Shown in pieces: positions 20,608 to 31,721 of a stretch of 64,000 bases of DNA; positions within the stretch are counted from its first letter, which is position 1; every line of letters starts with the position of its first letter. Location of the stretch: contig JAXCGZ010000053.1 in NCBI GenBank assembly GCA_037179515.1, forward strand, positions 106,001 through 170,000. The letters run 5' to 3'. The notes under the pieces were generated by a model. The model saw only the letters and a list, made by a program, of their open reading frames with translations, did not search any database and was not told the origin of the DNA. The position numbers and the translations under genes were made by a program. The stretch comes from Halocaridina rubra (Eukaryota; Arthropoda; Malacostraca; Decapoda; Atyidae).

Positions 20608-23505
20608 TTAGTGATACTTATCATACCTGACCTTACAACTATAGATTGAGATAGCATTAACTACCTCCTCGCTTAGCCAATTCCAATTATCAACTACTCT
20701 AACACTGAAAAAGTATTTCCTTACATCCTGTAAAGAAGTTTTCTTACCAAGCTTCAAACTATGACCTCTAGCTCTAGAGCCTGCCATATCAAAAAATTGA
20801 TCCCTATCCACTCTGTCATAACCATGAAGGAATTTAAGGACTGTCACCATATCCCCCCTCAATCTTCTAGCTTCGAGTGATGGTAAGTCTAATTCCCTCA
20901 GCCTCTCATCATAACTGAGATTGTGTATTTCTGGCACCAGTTTCGTGGCATGTCTGAACTTTTTCAAGCTTAGCTATGTGCATATTCAAGTGCGGATTCC
21001 AAAAGGGGCCTGCATATTCGAGTTTTGGCCTCACATAGGTTACATAAATATTTCTGAACATTTCTTTGTCCATGTGCCTGAGGACCACCCTTACATTTGA
21101 TAAGAATGCATATGCTGCCCTTACTATGCCATTTATATGTATTTCTGGAGACAAATCTGCCAGTATGTTTACTCCTAGATCTCTCTCATTTTCTGTCTCT
21201 TGAAGTTGTACTCCAGCCACCGAGTAGTCAAGCTTGGGCCTTCTTGCACTTGTACCCATTCTCATTACCCTACATTTTGAAGTATTGAATTTCATTAGCC
21301 ACTTTTCTGACCACTCATGCAGACTATTTAGATCTTCCTGAAGTTCTCTACTATTGAACCCTGTTTCTTACTTGCTTCACAATCTTTGCATCATCTGCAA
21401 ACATTTCATGAATGAATTTACAGCCTCTGGTAGGTCATTTACATATACAAGGAACAAAAGTGGCCCTAAAACTGAACCCTGTGGAACTCCACTACTAACT
21501 CTTCTCCATTCAGACACTGAGTGTCATACTCTAACCCTATGTTCCCTTCCTTCTAAGTAAGTTTTTATCTATTCCAAGACATTTCCACCTATTCTAGCCA
21601 TTGCTTGCAGCTTCCTAATAAGTCTCCCATGTGGAACAGTGTCAAACGCTTTCTGGAAGTCTAGGAATATGCAATGTGCCCAGCCCTCTCATTCCTGTAA
21701 GATTTGGCTTACCTCATCATAAAATTTTAATAAGTTTGTTACTGTTGATCTACCTTCTCTGAAGCCATGTTGCCTCACTGACAAAAAGTTGAAGGATTCC
21801 AAGTGAAGAGAGATATGTTTCATTAGTAGTTTCTCCATAACTTTGCAAACTATGCTGTTCAAGGAAACTGGTCCATAGTTCAGAGTTGTATCCCTCCTTC
21901 CCTTTTTGAATATAGGTATCACATTTGCTTGTTTCCAGCATCTTGGAATCTCCCCTGACTCCAGTGACTTTTTAAATATGATACTTAGTGCTACTGATAT
22001 TAAGTTTGCGCATTTTTTAAGCACATGAGGGGATATGTCATCAGGACCTGTAGCTTTATGAACATCTAACTCCATCAGCGCTTTGCATACCTCTGTGGCT
22101 GTAAGGTTGATGTTCTCTAAACCGGCCCTCGAGCTTCTATCTCTGCAATCTGAGGGGGGGGGTATTTTCTACTGTAAATACTGACTGAAACTCTTTGTTC
22201 AATTCTTTGGAGATCTCTTCATCCGTCTCAGTTATGCTTCCATCTGCTCTCTTTAGCCTTAAAACCTGTTCTTTTACCTTCAGTTTTCCTCTGATAAAGC
22301 TGTGGAAAAGCTTGGGATTTTCTTTAGCCTTCCTGATGATGTCCCTCTCATAGTCTCTCTCTGCCTCTCTCCTTGTACTTAGGTAGTCATTTTTTTTGCA
22401 CTTTTGTAGGTTTGCCAGGCTTTTATGTTTTTTCTCCTCCTATACCTTTTCCAGCATTTGTCTCTCCACACCTTAGCTCTTTTACACCCATTATCGAACC
22501 ATTTCTCTCTGGCATGAATTACACCTACTTTGGTGACAGGTATGCAGCAATCTACTATCTTCCCATATTTCTCACAAAAGATGTCATACATTTCTTGTAT
22601 AGATTTGTTGGAAAATAAGGTTCTCCAGTCAATAACTGCAAAAAGCTCATTCATTTTGATGTACTCTCTTTTCGGATAGTTCCTCCTCATGTCCTCAGTG
22701 CCTCTACTCTCAGGCAGAATATCTTCAATGATATACTCCATCAACAACACACAGTGGTCACTCTTTCCAATTGGTGATTCATACTCAATTTTTTCAATAT
22801 CCAACACATTATCTGTGAATACTAGATCAAGTAGTGATGGCTCATCCCCGACCCTTGCCCTCGTTGGTTCCATTACATGTTGGTGTGGGAAATTCCCTTG
22901 TACGCAATCAGGAATCTTGCCCCGAATGAGTCGTCACCACTGTGTGGGTCAAGATTTATCCAATCTATCTCTTCATGATTAAAATCTCCCATAATCAAAA
23001 TCCTACATTTTTTTATCCCGTGACATGTTAACAACTGAGTTTATGACTTCAATAGTACCTATATGACTTTCCTCATAAACTTCAAGCCTATTCTGGTTCC
23101 TTGGTGGGTTATATACAACAGTTATTATAATGCTCTCTGACCCAGTATTTATGCGAGCAACAAGAAATTCCTTGAACTCACTTTCCATAGCCAAGTTTAT
23201 TTTTTCAACTTGAATCCTTTCACTTATGAGCAGTGCTATCCCTCCACCAGTCCTCTCAGATCTTTCAACCCATAATATTCTGAAGCCCTTAGGAAAAACT
23301 GTGACACTGCTTATGTACTCATTCAACTTAGTCTCTGTAATTGCTACTATATCTGCCTTACTGTTGTGAATCCTATCTTTTAATTCTACTGCCTTACCAG
23401 CTAATCCATCAGCATTTGTGTATAACAGTCTTAATGAGGCCCCATCCCCTGATCTTCTGTCATTATCTTCTTTATCTCCTCTTTGTCTGGGAGAACTCTG
23501 AAATG
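20608..23505 (-). pseudogene. ORF2 pseudogene of copy 13
   Basis: Frames: endonuclease N-half 23,003-23,326, endonuclease C-half 22,379-22,873, RT N-terminal/finger 21,689-22,075, thumb region 20,909-21,295, C-terminus 20,608-20,967. Indels occur near 22,390 (T-run), 22,120 and 22,155 (G-run), 21,355-21,400 (FADD stretch damaged: 'gcaaacatttcatg' has lost two bases), and 20,955. It is not functional. The ORF2 frame opens inside ORF1 with no AUG before residue 80 of the endonuclease. Confidence 0.87.
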
Positions 23506-24510
23506 AAAATTTTTTTTCTCTTCTTCATTTCTTTCCTCATTTAACCTTCTTGCCTCTTCCAACAAGTTTTTGATCTTTCCAATCTCTTCCTGTGTTCTGT
23601 ATCGTCTAATGAACACTTCTTTGAATTCTTGAAGGTCTTTTAGACTTTTTTTTCTCAACAGTATTTCCCTACATGTTTCCCCTCTCTCAAAGGTTACATT
23701 TGTTGGTCTCGGCTTTCCTTCCCTCGAATATTTACCTAGTTGGTGTATGTTTACAATATCCTCAGGACCACAAACTACTCCAAGCTTTCTTATCAGGTCT
23801 ACAACCCTAGCTTTATTTTCTTCAAGTCTCCCCTGCCATGTTGGCTCCTGGGATTTGCTTATGCCTGAGATTACCACTGTCCTCTCTTTATCAAGTGCCT
23901 GTTTGATAAGTGCGTTTGCCCTTTCCATCACAATGTCTTTCATTTTTTCAATTACTGTCTCTTTATAGTCAACTGTTTGTGTGTTTTCTAGTGCCACCAC
24001 CTTCACAGCCTCTTTTACTGCCACATTCCCCTTTAGTGCATCAGGAAAGGAAGTTTTCATGGCATCATTTTCCATATTCAGCTCCTGGAACTCTTTTCTG
24101 AACTGTTCAATATTTTCCTTAATCTGGACATTCCAAGCAGCAATCTCGTCTTTCTCAGAAGAGAGCAGCGAACTAACATCTAATTCATTTAGGTTGTCAT
24201 TCAGCCGTTTGTTTTTATCTTTTTGTTTAGAAATTCTAGTTTCTAGTTCACTCTTTTCCCCTTCCAGCTTCTTTATTCTTTTTTCTAGTTCCTTTCTCTC
24301 CTGCCCTTGTGCTTTATTTGCTTCCTCCAAAGATCTTATTTCCTCTCTGAGTGTTTCATTCTCTTTCATTTCTCCATCCATATTCCGAATTTTTTCATCA
24401 AGGCTTATAACCATTGCCTCTATATTCTTGATTTTCTGTTTTAGTCTCCTAATGGCTACCCCTCCTCCCGACCCATGGGTGGGAGAGGTTTGGGACAGAG
24501 ATGGCCTCAT
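23431..24510 (-). CDS. Intact ORF1 protein of CR1-like copy 13 (359 aa)
   Basis: The only uninterrupted ORF1 in the window. It starts at the AUG of M-R-P-S-L-S-Q-T-S. Residues ~20-125 form a long coiled coil (K-Q-K-I-K-N-I-E, R-E-E-I-R-S-L-E-E-A-N, L-E-K-R-I-K-K-L-E). Residues ~205-350 look like the L1-type ORF1p RRM plus C-terminal domain (V-V-I-S-G-I-S, L-G-V-V-C-G-P-E-D-I, K-Y-S-R-E-G-K-P-R-P, N-V-T-F-E-R, F-I-R-R-Y-R-T, F-H-F-R-V-L-P-D). The known role of such proteins is RNA binding and chaperoning in the retrotransposition RNP. It ends G-M-G-P-H-stop, overlapping ORF2 by about 75 nt in the -1 frame. It may still be translated if the leader promoter works, but its own ORF2 is broken. Confidence 0.87.
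   Translation of the reverse strand: MRPSLSQTSPTHGSGGGVAIRRLKQKIKNIEAMVISLDEKIRNMDGEMKENETLREEIRSLEEANKAQGQERKELEKRIKKLEGEKSELETRISKQKDKNKRLNDNLNELDVSSLLSSEKDEIAAWNVQIKENIEQFRKEFQELNMENDAMKTSFPDALKGNVAVKEAVKVVALENTQTVDYKETVIEKMKDIVMERANALIKQALDKERTVVISGISKSQEPTWQGRLEENKARVVDLIRKLGVVCGPEDIVNIHQLGKYSREGKPRPTNVTFERGETCREILLRKKSLKDLQEFKEVFIRRYRTQEEIGKIKNLLEEARRLNEERNEEEKKNFHFRVLPDKEEIKKIMTEDQGMGPH
23506..23512 (-). promoter_or_regulatory. Candidate -1 frameshift heptamer at ORF1/ORF2 overlap
   Basis: On the minus strand the ORF1 codons AAA-AAT-TTT contain A AAT TTT, which fits the X XXY YYZ rule. The ORF2 frame (-1) has a stop (TGA) about 12-15 nt upstream and is open from there into the endonuclease. 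Copies 10 (12,227-12,233) and 16 (about 39,943-39,949) keep the heptamer; copy 11 has lost it (T AAT TTT). I cannot judge a downstream pseudoknot. Confidence 0.35.
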
Positions 24511-25378
24511 TTTTATGTTCTCCCTCTCACAGAATATAGAAAGAAGAAGAGAAAGAGAAAAAACTTTTATTTAAGCTTCACACAGATTTTTTTTATCTCC
24601 ATATAAGTGCTATTTAGTGACTCAGTTTATCTCTTTTCTGGTAACACACATCTTAACTTAAAGATTTGACTATGGTAATTTGAGGATAAGAAGAAAAAGA
24701 AAAAAATGCAATAAAACAAAAGTCAAACCTGAAGGAAACTTCAAATTTGTGTCTGAGGAGGCACCCACCTGTTTCTGCTATATATTCTTCCTAACTGATA
24801 AACTCACTTGCTAACCAAGATATGTTATCACAGGACTAGACTTTACATTTAACTCAATATAAATACAAACTAAAAAAAATAGTAAAAGAGAAAGCTAAAA
24901 GAAAAGAAAAAAAAAATAAGAAAATAATACAGCTGTATACTTGGCAACTTAACTCAGTACTGTTGACAGGTGTATTTTTGGTATTTATTTAATTATTCAA
25001 TTATTTCGTGTATCAAATTAACTGACAAGTTAATATAAATGGGAAGGATACTGATTTTAACAATATATGGAACCACAGGATCAGGTAAACGGCTTAAGAG
25101 CTTTCCCCAGTTTACACAAAAAATTAGGTAATGTGATGTGATGGCTTCACCTCTGGCAACTCTTCTAAATTTCCTTCAAGACAGAACAGGACAGCAGCTT
25201 CTCTCTCCCCTCACGAAAATGTTCTCAATTTTTTCCTTTAATATTTTGGACAGTCTCGTCATACAACAAATATAAGTTTTGTACTCACAATGCAGGATTT
25301 CAGATTTAGGGAAATTATGGTAAAGTTTTCCACTAAGCACTTAGTCACTCAAAAACACAAGGAAAAATTTAAGAGATA
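24511..25378 (-). promoter_or_regulatory. 5' leader of CR1-like copy 13
   Basis: About 870 bp of non-coding sequence, nearly identical to the leader at 16,886-17,775 and more distantly to about 40,969-41,856. It presumably carries the internal promoter. A- and T-rich runs (for example about 24,680-24,710 and 24,870-24,930) differ in length between copies. I see no coding potential. Confidence 0.6.
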
Positions 25379-25425
25379 CTGGGATGTGTGTACAGTGTGC
25401 GCGCGTGCTGTGTGTGTGTGTGTGT

Positions 25426-28400
25426 GATTACCTAATTGTGATTACCTAATTGTGTTTACGGGAAAGAGCCCAAAGCTCGTATCTTCCCGTCTCCTGATCG
25501 GTTCCATTTTAAACTTAGTGATACTTATCATACCTGTCCTTAAAACTATGGATTGAGATAGCATTAACTACCTCCTCGCTTAGCCAATTCCAATTATCAA
25601 CTACTCTTGCACTGAAAAAGTATTTCCTTACATCCTGCGAAGAAGTTTTCTTACCAAGCTTCAAACTGTGACCTCTAGTTCTAGAGCCAGCCATATCAAA
25701 ATATCGATCCCTATCCACTCTATCATAACCATGAAGGAATTTAAAGACTGTCACCATGTCCCCCCTCTATCTTCTAGCTTCGAGTGATGGTAAGTCTAAT
25801 TCCCTCAGTCTCTCATCATAACTGAGATTACGTATTTTTGGCACCAGTTTCGTGGCATGTCTTTGAAATTTTTCAAGCTTAGCTATGTGATTTTTCAAGT
25901 GTGGATTCCAAAAGGGGGCTGCATATTCGAGTTTTGGCCTCATTGTGTGTGTAATTACCTAATTGTGTTTACGGGAAAGAGCCCAAAGTTCTATCTTCCC
26001 GTCTCCTGATCGGTTCCATTTTATACTTAGTGATACTTATCATACCTGTCCTTAAAACTATGGATTGAGATAGCATTAACTACCTCCTCGCTTAGCCAAT
26101 TCCAATTATCAACTACACTTACACTGAAAAAGTATTTCCTTACATCCTGCAAAGAAGTTTTCTTACCAAGCTTCAAATTATGACCTCTAGTTCTAGACCC
26201 AGGCATATCAAAATATCGATCCTCTCCACTCTATCATAACCATGAAGGAATTTAAAGACTGTCACCATGTCCCCCCTCTATCTTCTAGCTACGAGTGATG
26301 GTAAGTCTAATTCCCTCAGTCTCTCATCATAACTGAGATTACGTATTTTTGGCACCAGTTTCGTGGCATGTCTTTGAAATTTTTCAAGCTTAGCTATGTG
26401 ATTTTTCAAGTGTGGATTCCAAAAGGGGGCTGCATATTCGAGTTTTGGCCTCATTGTGTGTGTGTAATTACCTAATTGTGTTTACGGGAAAGAGCCCAAA
26501 GTTCTATCTTCCCGTCTCCTGATCGGTTCCATTTTATACTTAGTGATACTTATCATACCTGTCCTTAAAACTATGGATTGAGATAGCATTAACTACCTCC
26601 TCGCTTAGCCAATTCCAATTATCAACTACTCTTACACTGAAAAAGTATTTCCTTACATCCTGCCAAGAAGTTTTCTTACCAAGCTTCAAATTATGACCTC
26701 TAGTTCTAGACCCAGGCATATCAAAATATCGATCCTCTCCTCTCTATCATAACCATAAAGGAATTTAAAGACTCACCATGTCCCCCCTCTATCTTTTAGC
26801 TTCGAGTGATGGTAAGTCTAATTCCCTTAGCCTCTCATCATAACTGCGATTACGTATTTTTGGCACCAGTTTCGTGGCATGTCTTTGAAATTTTTCAAGC
26901 TTAGCTATGTGATTTTTCAAGTGTGGATTCCAAAAGGGGGCTGCATATTCGAGTTTTGGCCTCATTGTGTGTAATTACCTAATTGTGTTTACGGGAAAGA
27001 GCCCAAAGTTCTATCTTCCCGTCTCCTGATCGGTTCCATTTTATACTTAGTGATACTTATCATACCTGTCCTTAAAACTATGGATTGAGATAGCATTAAC
27101 TACCTCCTCGCTTAGCCAATTCCAATTATCAACTACTCTTACACTGAAAAAGTATTTCCTTACATCCTGCAAAGAAGTTTTCTTACCAAGCTTCAAATTA
27201 TGACCTCTAGTTCTAGACCCAGGCATATCAAAATATCGATCCTCTCCACTCTATCATAACCATGAAGGAATTTAAAGACTGTCACCATGTCCCCCCTCTA
27301 TCTTCTAGCCACGAGTGATGGTAAGTCTAATTCCCTCAGTCTCTCATCATAACTGAGATTACGTATTTTTGGCACCAGTTTCGTGGCATGTCTTTGAAAT
27401 TTTTCAAGCTTAGCTATGTGATTTTTCAAGTGTGGATTCCAAAAGGGGGCTGCATATTCGAGTTTTGGCCTCATTGTGTGTGTAATTACCTAATTGTGTT
27501 TACGGGAAAGAGCCCAAAGTTCTATCTTCCCGTCTCCTGATCGGTTCCATTTTATACTTAGTGATACTTATCATACCTGTCCTTAAAACTATGGATTGAG
27601 ATAGCATTAACTACCTCCTCGCTTAGCCAATTCCAATTATCAACTACTCTTACACTGAAAAAGTATTTCCTTACATCCTGCAAAGAAGTTTTCTTACCAA
27701 GCTTCAAATTATGACCTCTAGTTCTAGACCCAGGCATATCAAAATATCGATCCTCTCCTCTCTATCATAACCATAAAGGAATTTAAAGACTCACCATGTC
27801 CCCCCTCTATCTTTTAGCTTCGAGTGATAGAAAGTCTAATTCCCTTAGCCTCTCATCATAACTGCGATTACGTATTTTTGGCACCAGTTTCGTGGCATGT
27901 CTTTGAAATTTTTCAAGCTTAGCTATGTGATTTTTCAAGTGTGGATTCCAAAAGGGGGCTGCATATTCGAGTTTTGGCCTCATTGTGTGTAATTACCTAA
28001 TTGTGTTTACGGGAAAGAGCCCAAAGTTCTATCTTCCCGTCTCCTGATCGGTTCCATTTTATACTTAGTGATACTTATCATACCTGTCCTTAAAACTATG
28101 GATTGAGATAGCATTAACTACCTCCTCGCTTAGCCAATTCCAATTATCAACTACTCTTACACTGAAAAAGTATTTCCTTACATCCTGCAAAGAAGTTTTC
28201 TTACCAAGCTTCAAATTATGACCTCTAGTTCTAGACCCAGGCATATCAAAATATCGATCCTCTCCACTCTATCATAACCATGAAGGAATTTAAAGACTGT
28301 CACCATGTCCCCCCTCTATCTTCTAGCCACGAGTGATGGTAAGTCTAATTCCCTCAGTCTCTCATCATAACTGAGATTACGTATTTTTGGCACCAGTTTC

Positions 28401-29012
28401 GTGGCATGTCTTTGAAATTTTTCAAGCTTAGCTATGTGATTTTTCAAGTGTGGATTCCAAAAGGGGGCTGCATATTCGAGTTTTGGCCTCATTGTGTGTG
28501 TAATTACCTAATTGTGTTTACGGGAAAGAGCCCAAAGTTCTATCTTCCCGTCTCCTGATCGGTTCCATTTTATACTTAGTGATACTTATCATACCTGTCC
28601 TTAAAACTATGGATTGAGATAGCATTAACTACCTCCTCGCTTAGCCAATTCCAATTATCAACTACTCTTACACTGAAAAAGTATTTCCTTACATCCTGCA
28701 AAGAAGTTTTCTTACCAAGCTTCAAATTATGACCTCTAGTTCTAGACCCAGGCATATCAAAATATCGATCCTCTCCACTCTATCATAACCATGAAGGAAT
28801 TTAAAGACTGTCACCATGTCCCCCCTCTATCTTCTAGCTTCGAGTGATGGTAAGTCTAATTCCCTCAGTCTCTCATCATAACTGAGATTACGTATTTTTG
28901 GCACCAGTTTCGTGGCATGTCTTTGAAATTTTTCAAGCTTAGCTATGTGATTTTTCAAGTGTGGATTCCAAAAGGGGGCTGCATATTCGAGTTTTGGCCT
29001 CATTGTGTGTGT
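25426..29012 (-). repeat. Seven-unit ~510-bp tandem array of CR1-like 3' ends
   Basis: Units start at the tail sequence near 25,440 (after an extra 14-bp tail repeat from 25,426), then 25,953, 26,466, 26,973, 27,484, 27,991 and 28,502. The next start at 29,013 belongs to copy 15. Spacings are 512-513, 513, 507, 511, 507, 511 and 511. Each unit is the last ~490 bp of the element (3' UTR plus C-terminal RT codons), cut at 'ggcctca', then 'ttgtgtgtgt'. The two 507-bp units (26,466 and 27,484) share 'ctctcctctc', 'ccataaagg' and the same 4-bp loss ('actcaccatg'), so the array has a two-unit higher-order repeat. Only the first unit keeps an open 80-codon C-terminal frame (25,515-25,757). This is tandem duplication, not repeated insertion. 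Confidence 0.92.
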
Positions 29013-30407
29013 AATTACCTAATTGTGTTTACGGGAAAGAGCCCAAAGTTATATCTTCCCGTCTCCTGATTGGTTCCATTTTATGCTTAGTGATACTTAT
29101 CATACCTGTCCTTAAAACTATGGATTGAGATAGCATTAACTACCTCCTCGCTTTGCCAATTCCAATTATCGATTACTCTTACACTGAGAAAGTATTTCCT
29201 TACATCCTGCAAAGAAGTTTTCTTACCCAGCTTCAAACTATGACCTCTAGTTCTAGAGCCTGCCATATCAAAAAATCGATCCCTATCCACTCTGTCATAA
29301 CCTTGAAGGAATTTAAAGACTGTCACCATATCCCACCTCAATCTGCTAGCTTCGAGTGATGGTAAGTCTAATTCCCTCAGCCTCTCATCATAACTGAGAT
29401 TGCGTATTTCTGGCATCAGTTTCGTGTCATGTCTTTGAACATTTTCAAGCTTAGCTATGTGCTTTTTCAAGTGCGGATTCCAAAAGGGGGCTGGATATTC
29501 AAATTTTGTCCTCACATAGGTTGCATAAATATTTCTGAACATTTCCTTGTCCATGTGCCTGAAGGCTACCCTTACATTTGATAAGAATGCATATGCTGCC
29601 CTTACTATGCCATTTATATGTATTTCTGGAGACAAATCTGCCAGTATGTTTACTCCTAGACCTCTCTCATTTTCTGTCTCTTGAAGATGTACTCCAGTCA
29701 CCGAGTAGTCAAGCTTGGGCCTTCTTGCACTTGTACCCATTCTCATTACCTTCCATTTTGAAGTATTGAATTTCATTAACCACTTTTTCTACCACTCATG
29801 CAGACTATTTAGATCTTCCTGAAGTTCTCTACCGTTGTTCTCGTTTCTTACTTTCTTCACAATCTTTGCATCATATGCAAACATATTCATGAATGAATTT
29901 ACAGCATCTGGTAGGTCATTTACATATACAAGGAACAAAAGTGGTCCTAAAGCTGAACCCTGTGGAACTCCACTACTAACTCTTCTCCATTCAGACACTG
30001 AGTGTCTTACTCTAACCCTCTGTTCCCTTCCTTCTAAGTAAGTTTTTATCCATTCCAAGACATTTCCACCTATTCTAGCCATTGCTTGCAGCTTCCTAAT
30101 AAGTCTTCCATGTGGAACAGTGTCAAACGCTTTCTGGAAGTCTAGGAATATGCAATCTGCCCAGCCCTCTCTTTCCTGTAAGATTCAACTTACCTCATCA
30201 TAAAATTATAATAAGTTTGTTACTGTTGATCTACCTTCTCTGAAGCCATGTTGCCTCACTGACAAAAAGTTGAATGATTCTATGTGAATAGAGTATGTTT
30301 CCTTAGTAGTTTCTCCATAACTTTGCAAACTATGCTGGTCAAGGAAACTGGTCTATAGTTCAGAGCCGTGTCCCTCCTTCCCTTTTTGAAGATAGGTATC
30401 ACGTTTG
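29013..30407 (-). mobile_element. CR1-like copy 15, RT half (1.4 kb)
   Basis: It begins at the tail that closes the 510-bp array and runs through the RT C-terminus (29,087-29,776, 229 codons) and core (29,789-30,082). The shift near 29,785 lies in an extended T-run ('ccactttttctacc'). The motif C Asp is changed (F-A-Y-D at about 29,875, 'catatgcaaac'). It is truncated in the fingers at about 30,407, where copy 16 starts without (TG)n. Confidence 0.88.
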
Positions 30408-31112
30408 ATTGTGCTTACAGGAAAGAGGCCAAAGCTCGTATTTTCCCATCTCCTGATCGGTTCCATTTTGTACTTAAGGATATTCATCATACCTGCCCTT
30501 AAAACTATGGATTGTGTTAGCATTAACTACCTTCACGCTTAGCGAATTTCAATTATTAACTACTTTAACACTAAAAAAAGTACTTCCTTACATCCTGCAA
30601 AGAAGTTTTCTTGCGAAGCTTCACAGTATGACCTCTAGCTCTAGAGCCAGCCATATCAAAATATCGATCTCTATCCACTTTTCATAACCATGAAGGAATT
30701 TAAAGACTGTCAACATATCCCCCTTCAATCTTTTAGCTTTGAGTGATGGTAAGTCTAATTCCCTCAGCCTCTCATCATAATTCAGATTGTTTATTTCTGG
30801 CACCAGTTTCGTGGCATGTCTTTGAACTTTTTCAAGCTTAGCTACGTGCTTTTTCAAGTGCGGATTCCAAAAGGGGGTTGCATATTCGAGTTTTGGCCTC
30901 ACATAGGTTATATAAATATTTCTGAACATTTCCTTATCCATGTGCCTGAAGGCTACCCTTACATTTGCTAAGAAAGTATATGCTGCCCTTACTATGCCAT
31001 TTATATGCATTTCTGGAAACAAATCGGCCAGTATGTTTACTCTTAGATCTCTCTAATTCTCTGTCTCTTGAAGTTGTACTGCTGCCACCGAGTAGTCAAG
31101 CTTGGGTCTTCT
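30408..31112 (-). mobile_element. CR1-like copy 16, 3' part, split by copia
   Basis: An older, more diverged copy. It starts at 'attgtgcttacagg' (the tail lacks the first bases) and codes the RT C-terminal domain in broken frames (30,621-31,022 plus pieces). It ends at the target duplication CTTCT (31,108-31,112). The copy resumes at 37,693 with 'cttcttgcacttgtaccc', exactly where the family sequence should continue. Confidence 0.92.
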
Positions 31113-31372
31113 TATTGGGCATAAAACTCATGTATTCTAGACATACATAGTAATCCAATTAAGACTTTATGTAACGTCCTTCAGCCCTTTTTGTTTACTT
31201 TTATTCTCAAGACACCGAAAAGCAACAACAGAAAATGGGATATTTTTAATTCTAATTAAATTTATTATTTTCTATTTATTATAATGTGAAAACAGTGTCT
31301 TCTTGCAGACAATATCAACAAAAGATTAATATTTTTTTTTATAAAGGATGTATTAATAATATATCTTCAACA
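31113..31372 (-). repeat. 3' LTR of copia element
   Basis: 260 bp, aligned over its length with 37,426-37,692. On the element strand it starts TGTTGAAGAT and ends CCCAATA. Shared blocks are 'tccttcagccctttttgttta', the 'gtcttcttgcagacaatat' stretch and 'ataaaggatgta'. A purine run (CTGAGAAAGAG, plus 31,373-31,383) lies directly upstream as a polypurine tract. Confidence 0.93.
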
Positions 31373-31383
31373 CTCTTTCTCAG
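31373..31383 (-). promoter_or_regulatory. Polypurine tract of copia element
   Basis: CTGAGAAAGAG on the element strand, touching the 5' end of the 3' LTR. In LTR elements this tract primes plus-strand DNA synthesis. Confidence 0.7.
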
Positions 31384-31432
31384 ACTTAATACAAAATTAT
31401 TTTAATACTACATTCTGCAAGAAAAAACTAAA

Positions 31433-31716
31433 TTAAACAAATAATTTAATTTCACACGTTCCCACCATTTTTATAAACTTTTTAAACCTATCAAGATTCA
31501 AACCTTTTGTAAATACATTAGCAGTCATATCATTTTCATGCTCACAATTAAATTTTATGTCAATATGCTTAGATCTACGATGAAATTGAGGATTATTTGA
31601 CACAGCAATGGTAGATTGATTGTCCTCACAAATCAACATAGGACCTTCTGAATTAATGTTCATATCTGTTGCTAGCTTGTGCAACATGTGACAGAGTGTT
31701 TCGCTCAAAGTCACCA
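31433..31716 (-). pseudogene. Copia RNase H, C-terminal half
   Basis: The frame 31,433-31,714 codes I-C-E-D-N-Q-S-T-I-A, H-R-R-S-K-H-I-D-I-K and N-V-F-T-K-G-L, the diagnostic end of copia Pol. The D in E-D-N-Q-S is a catalytic RNase H residue. About 20 residues between H-I-D-I-K-F and the T-A-N-V-F-T-K block seem to be missing. The N-terminal half lies at about 33,640-33,860 beyond the 1.9-kb insertion. Confidence 0.88.
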
Positions 31717-31721
31717 GAGGC

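Larger units (their letters stand above)
20519..25378 (-). mobile_element. CR1-like copy 13, full length (4.86 kb)
   Basis: The tail is doubled (AATTACCTAATTGT twice). ORF2, an open ORF1 and a complete leader follow. The 5' end at about 25,378 coincides with that of copies 11 and 16. Right of it is a short stretch with 'tgtgcgcgcgtgctgtg' and (TG)n, leading into the 510-bp array. It is the best reference copy in the window for the family's structure. Confidence 0.93.

Noticed and set aside
25426..29012. Regular ~510-bp repeats considered as CRISPR or bacterial repeat array
   Set aside because: Unit size, lack of unique spacers and eukaryotic retrotransposon content exclude CRISPR.
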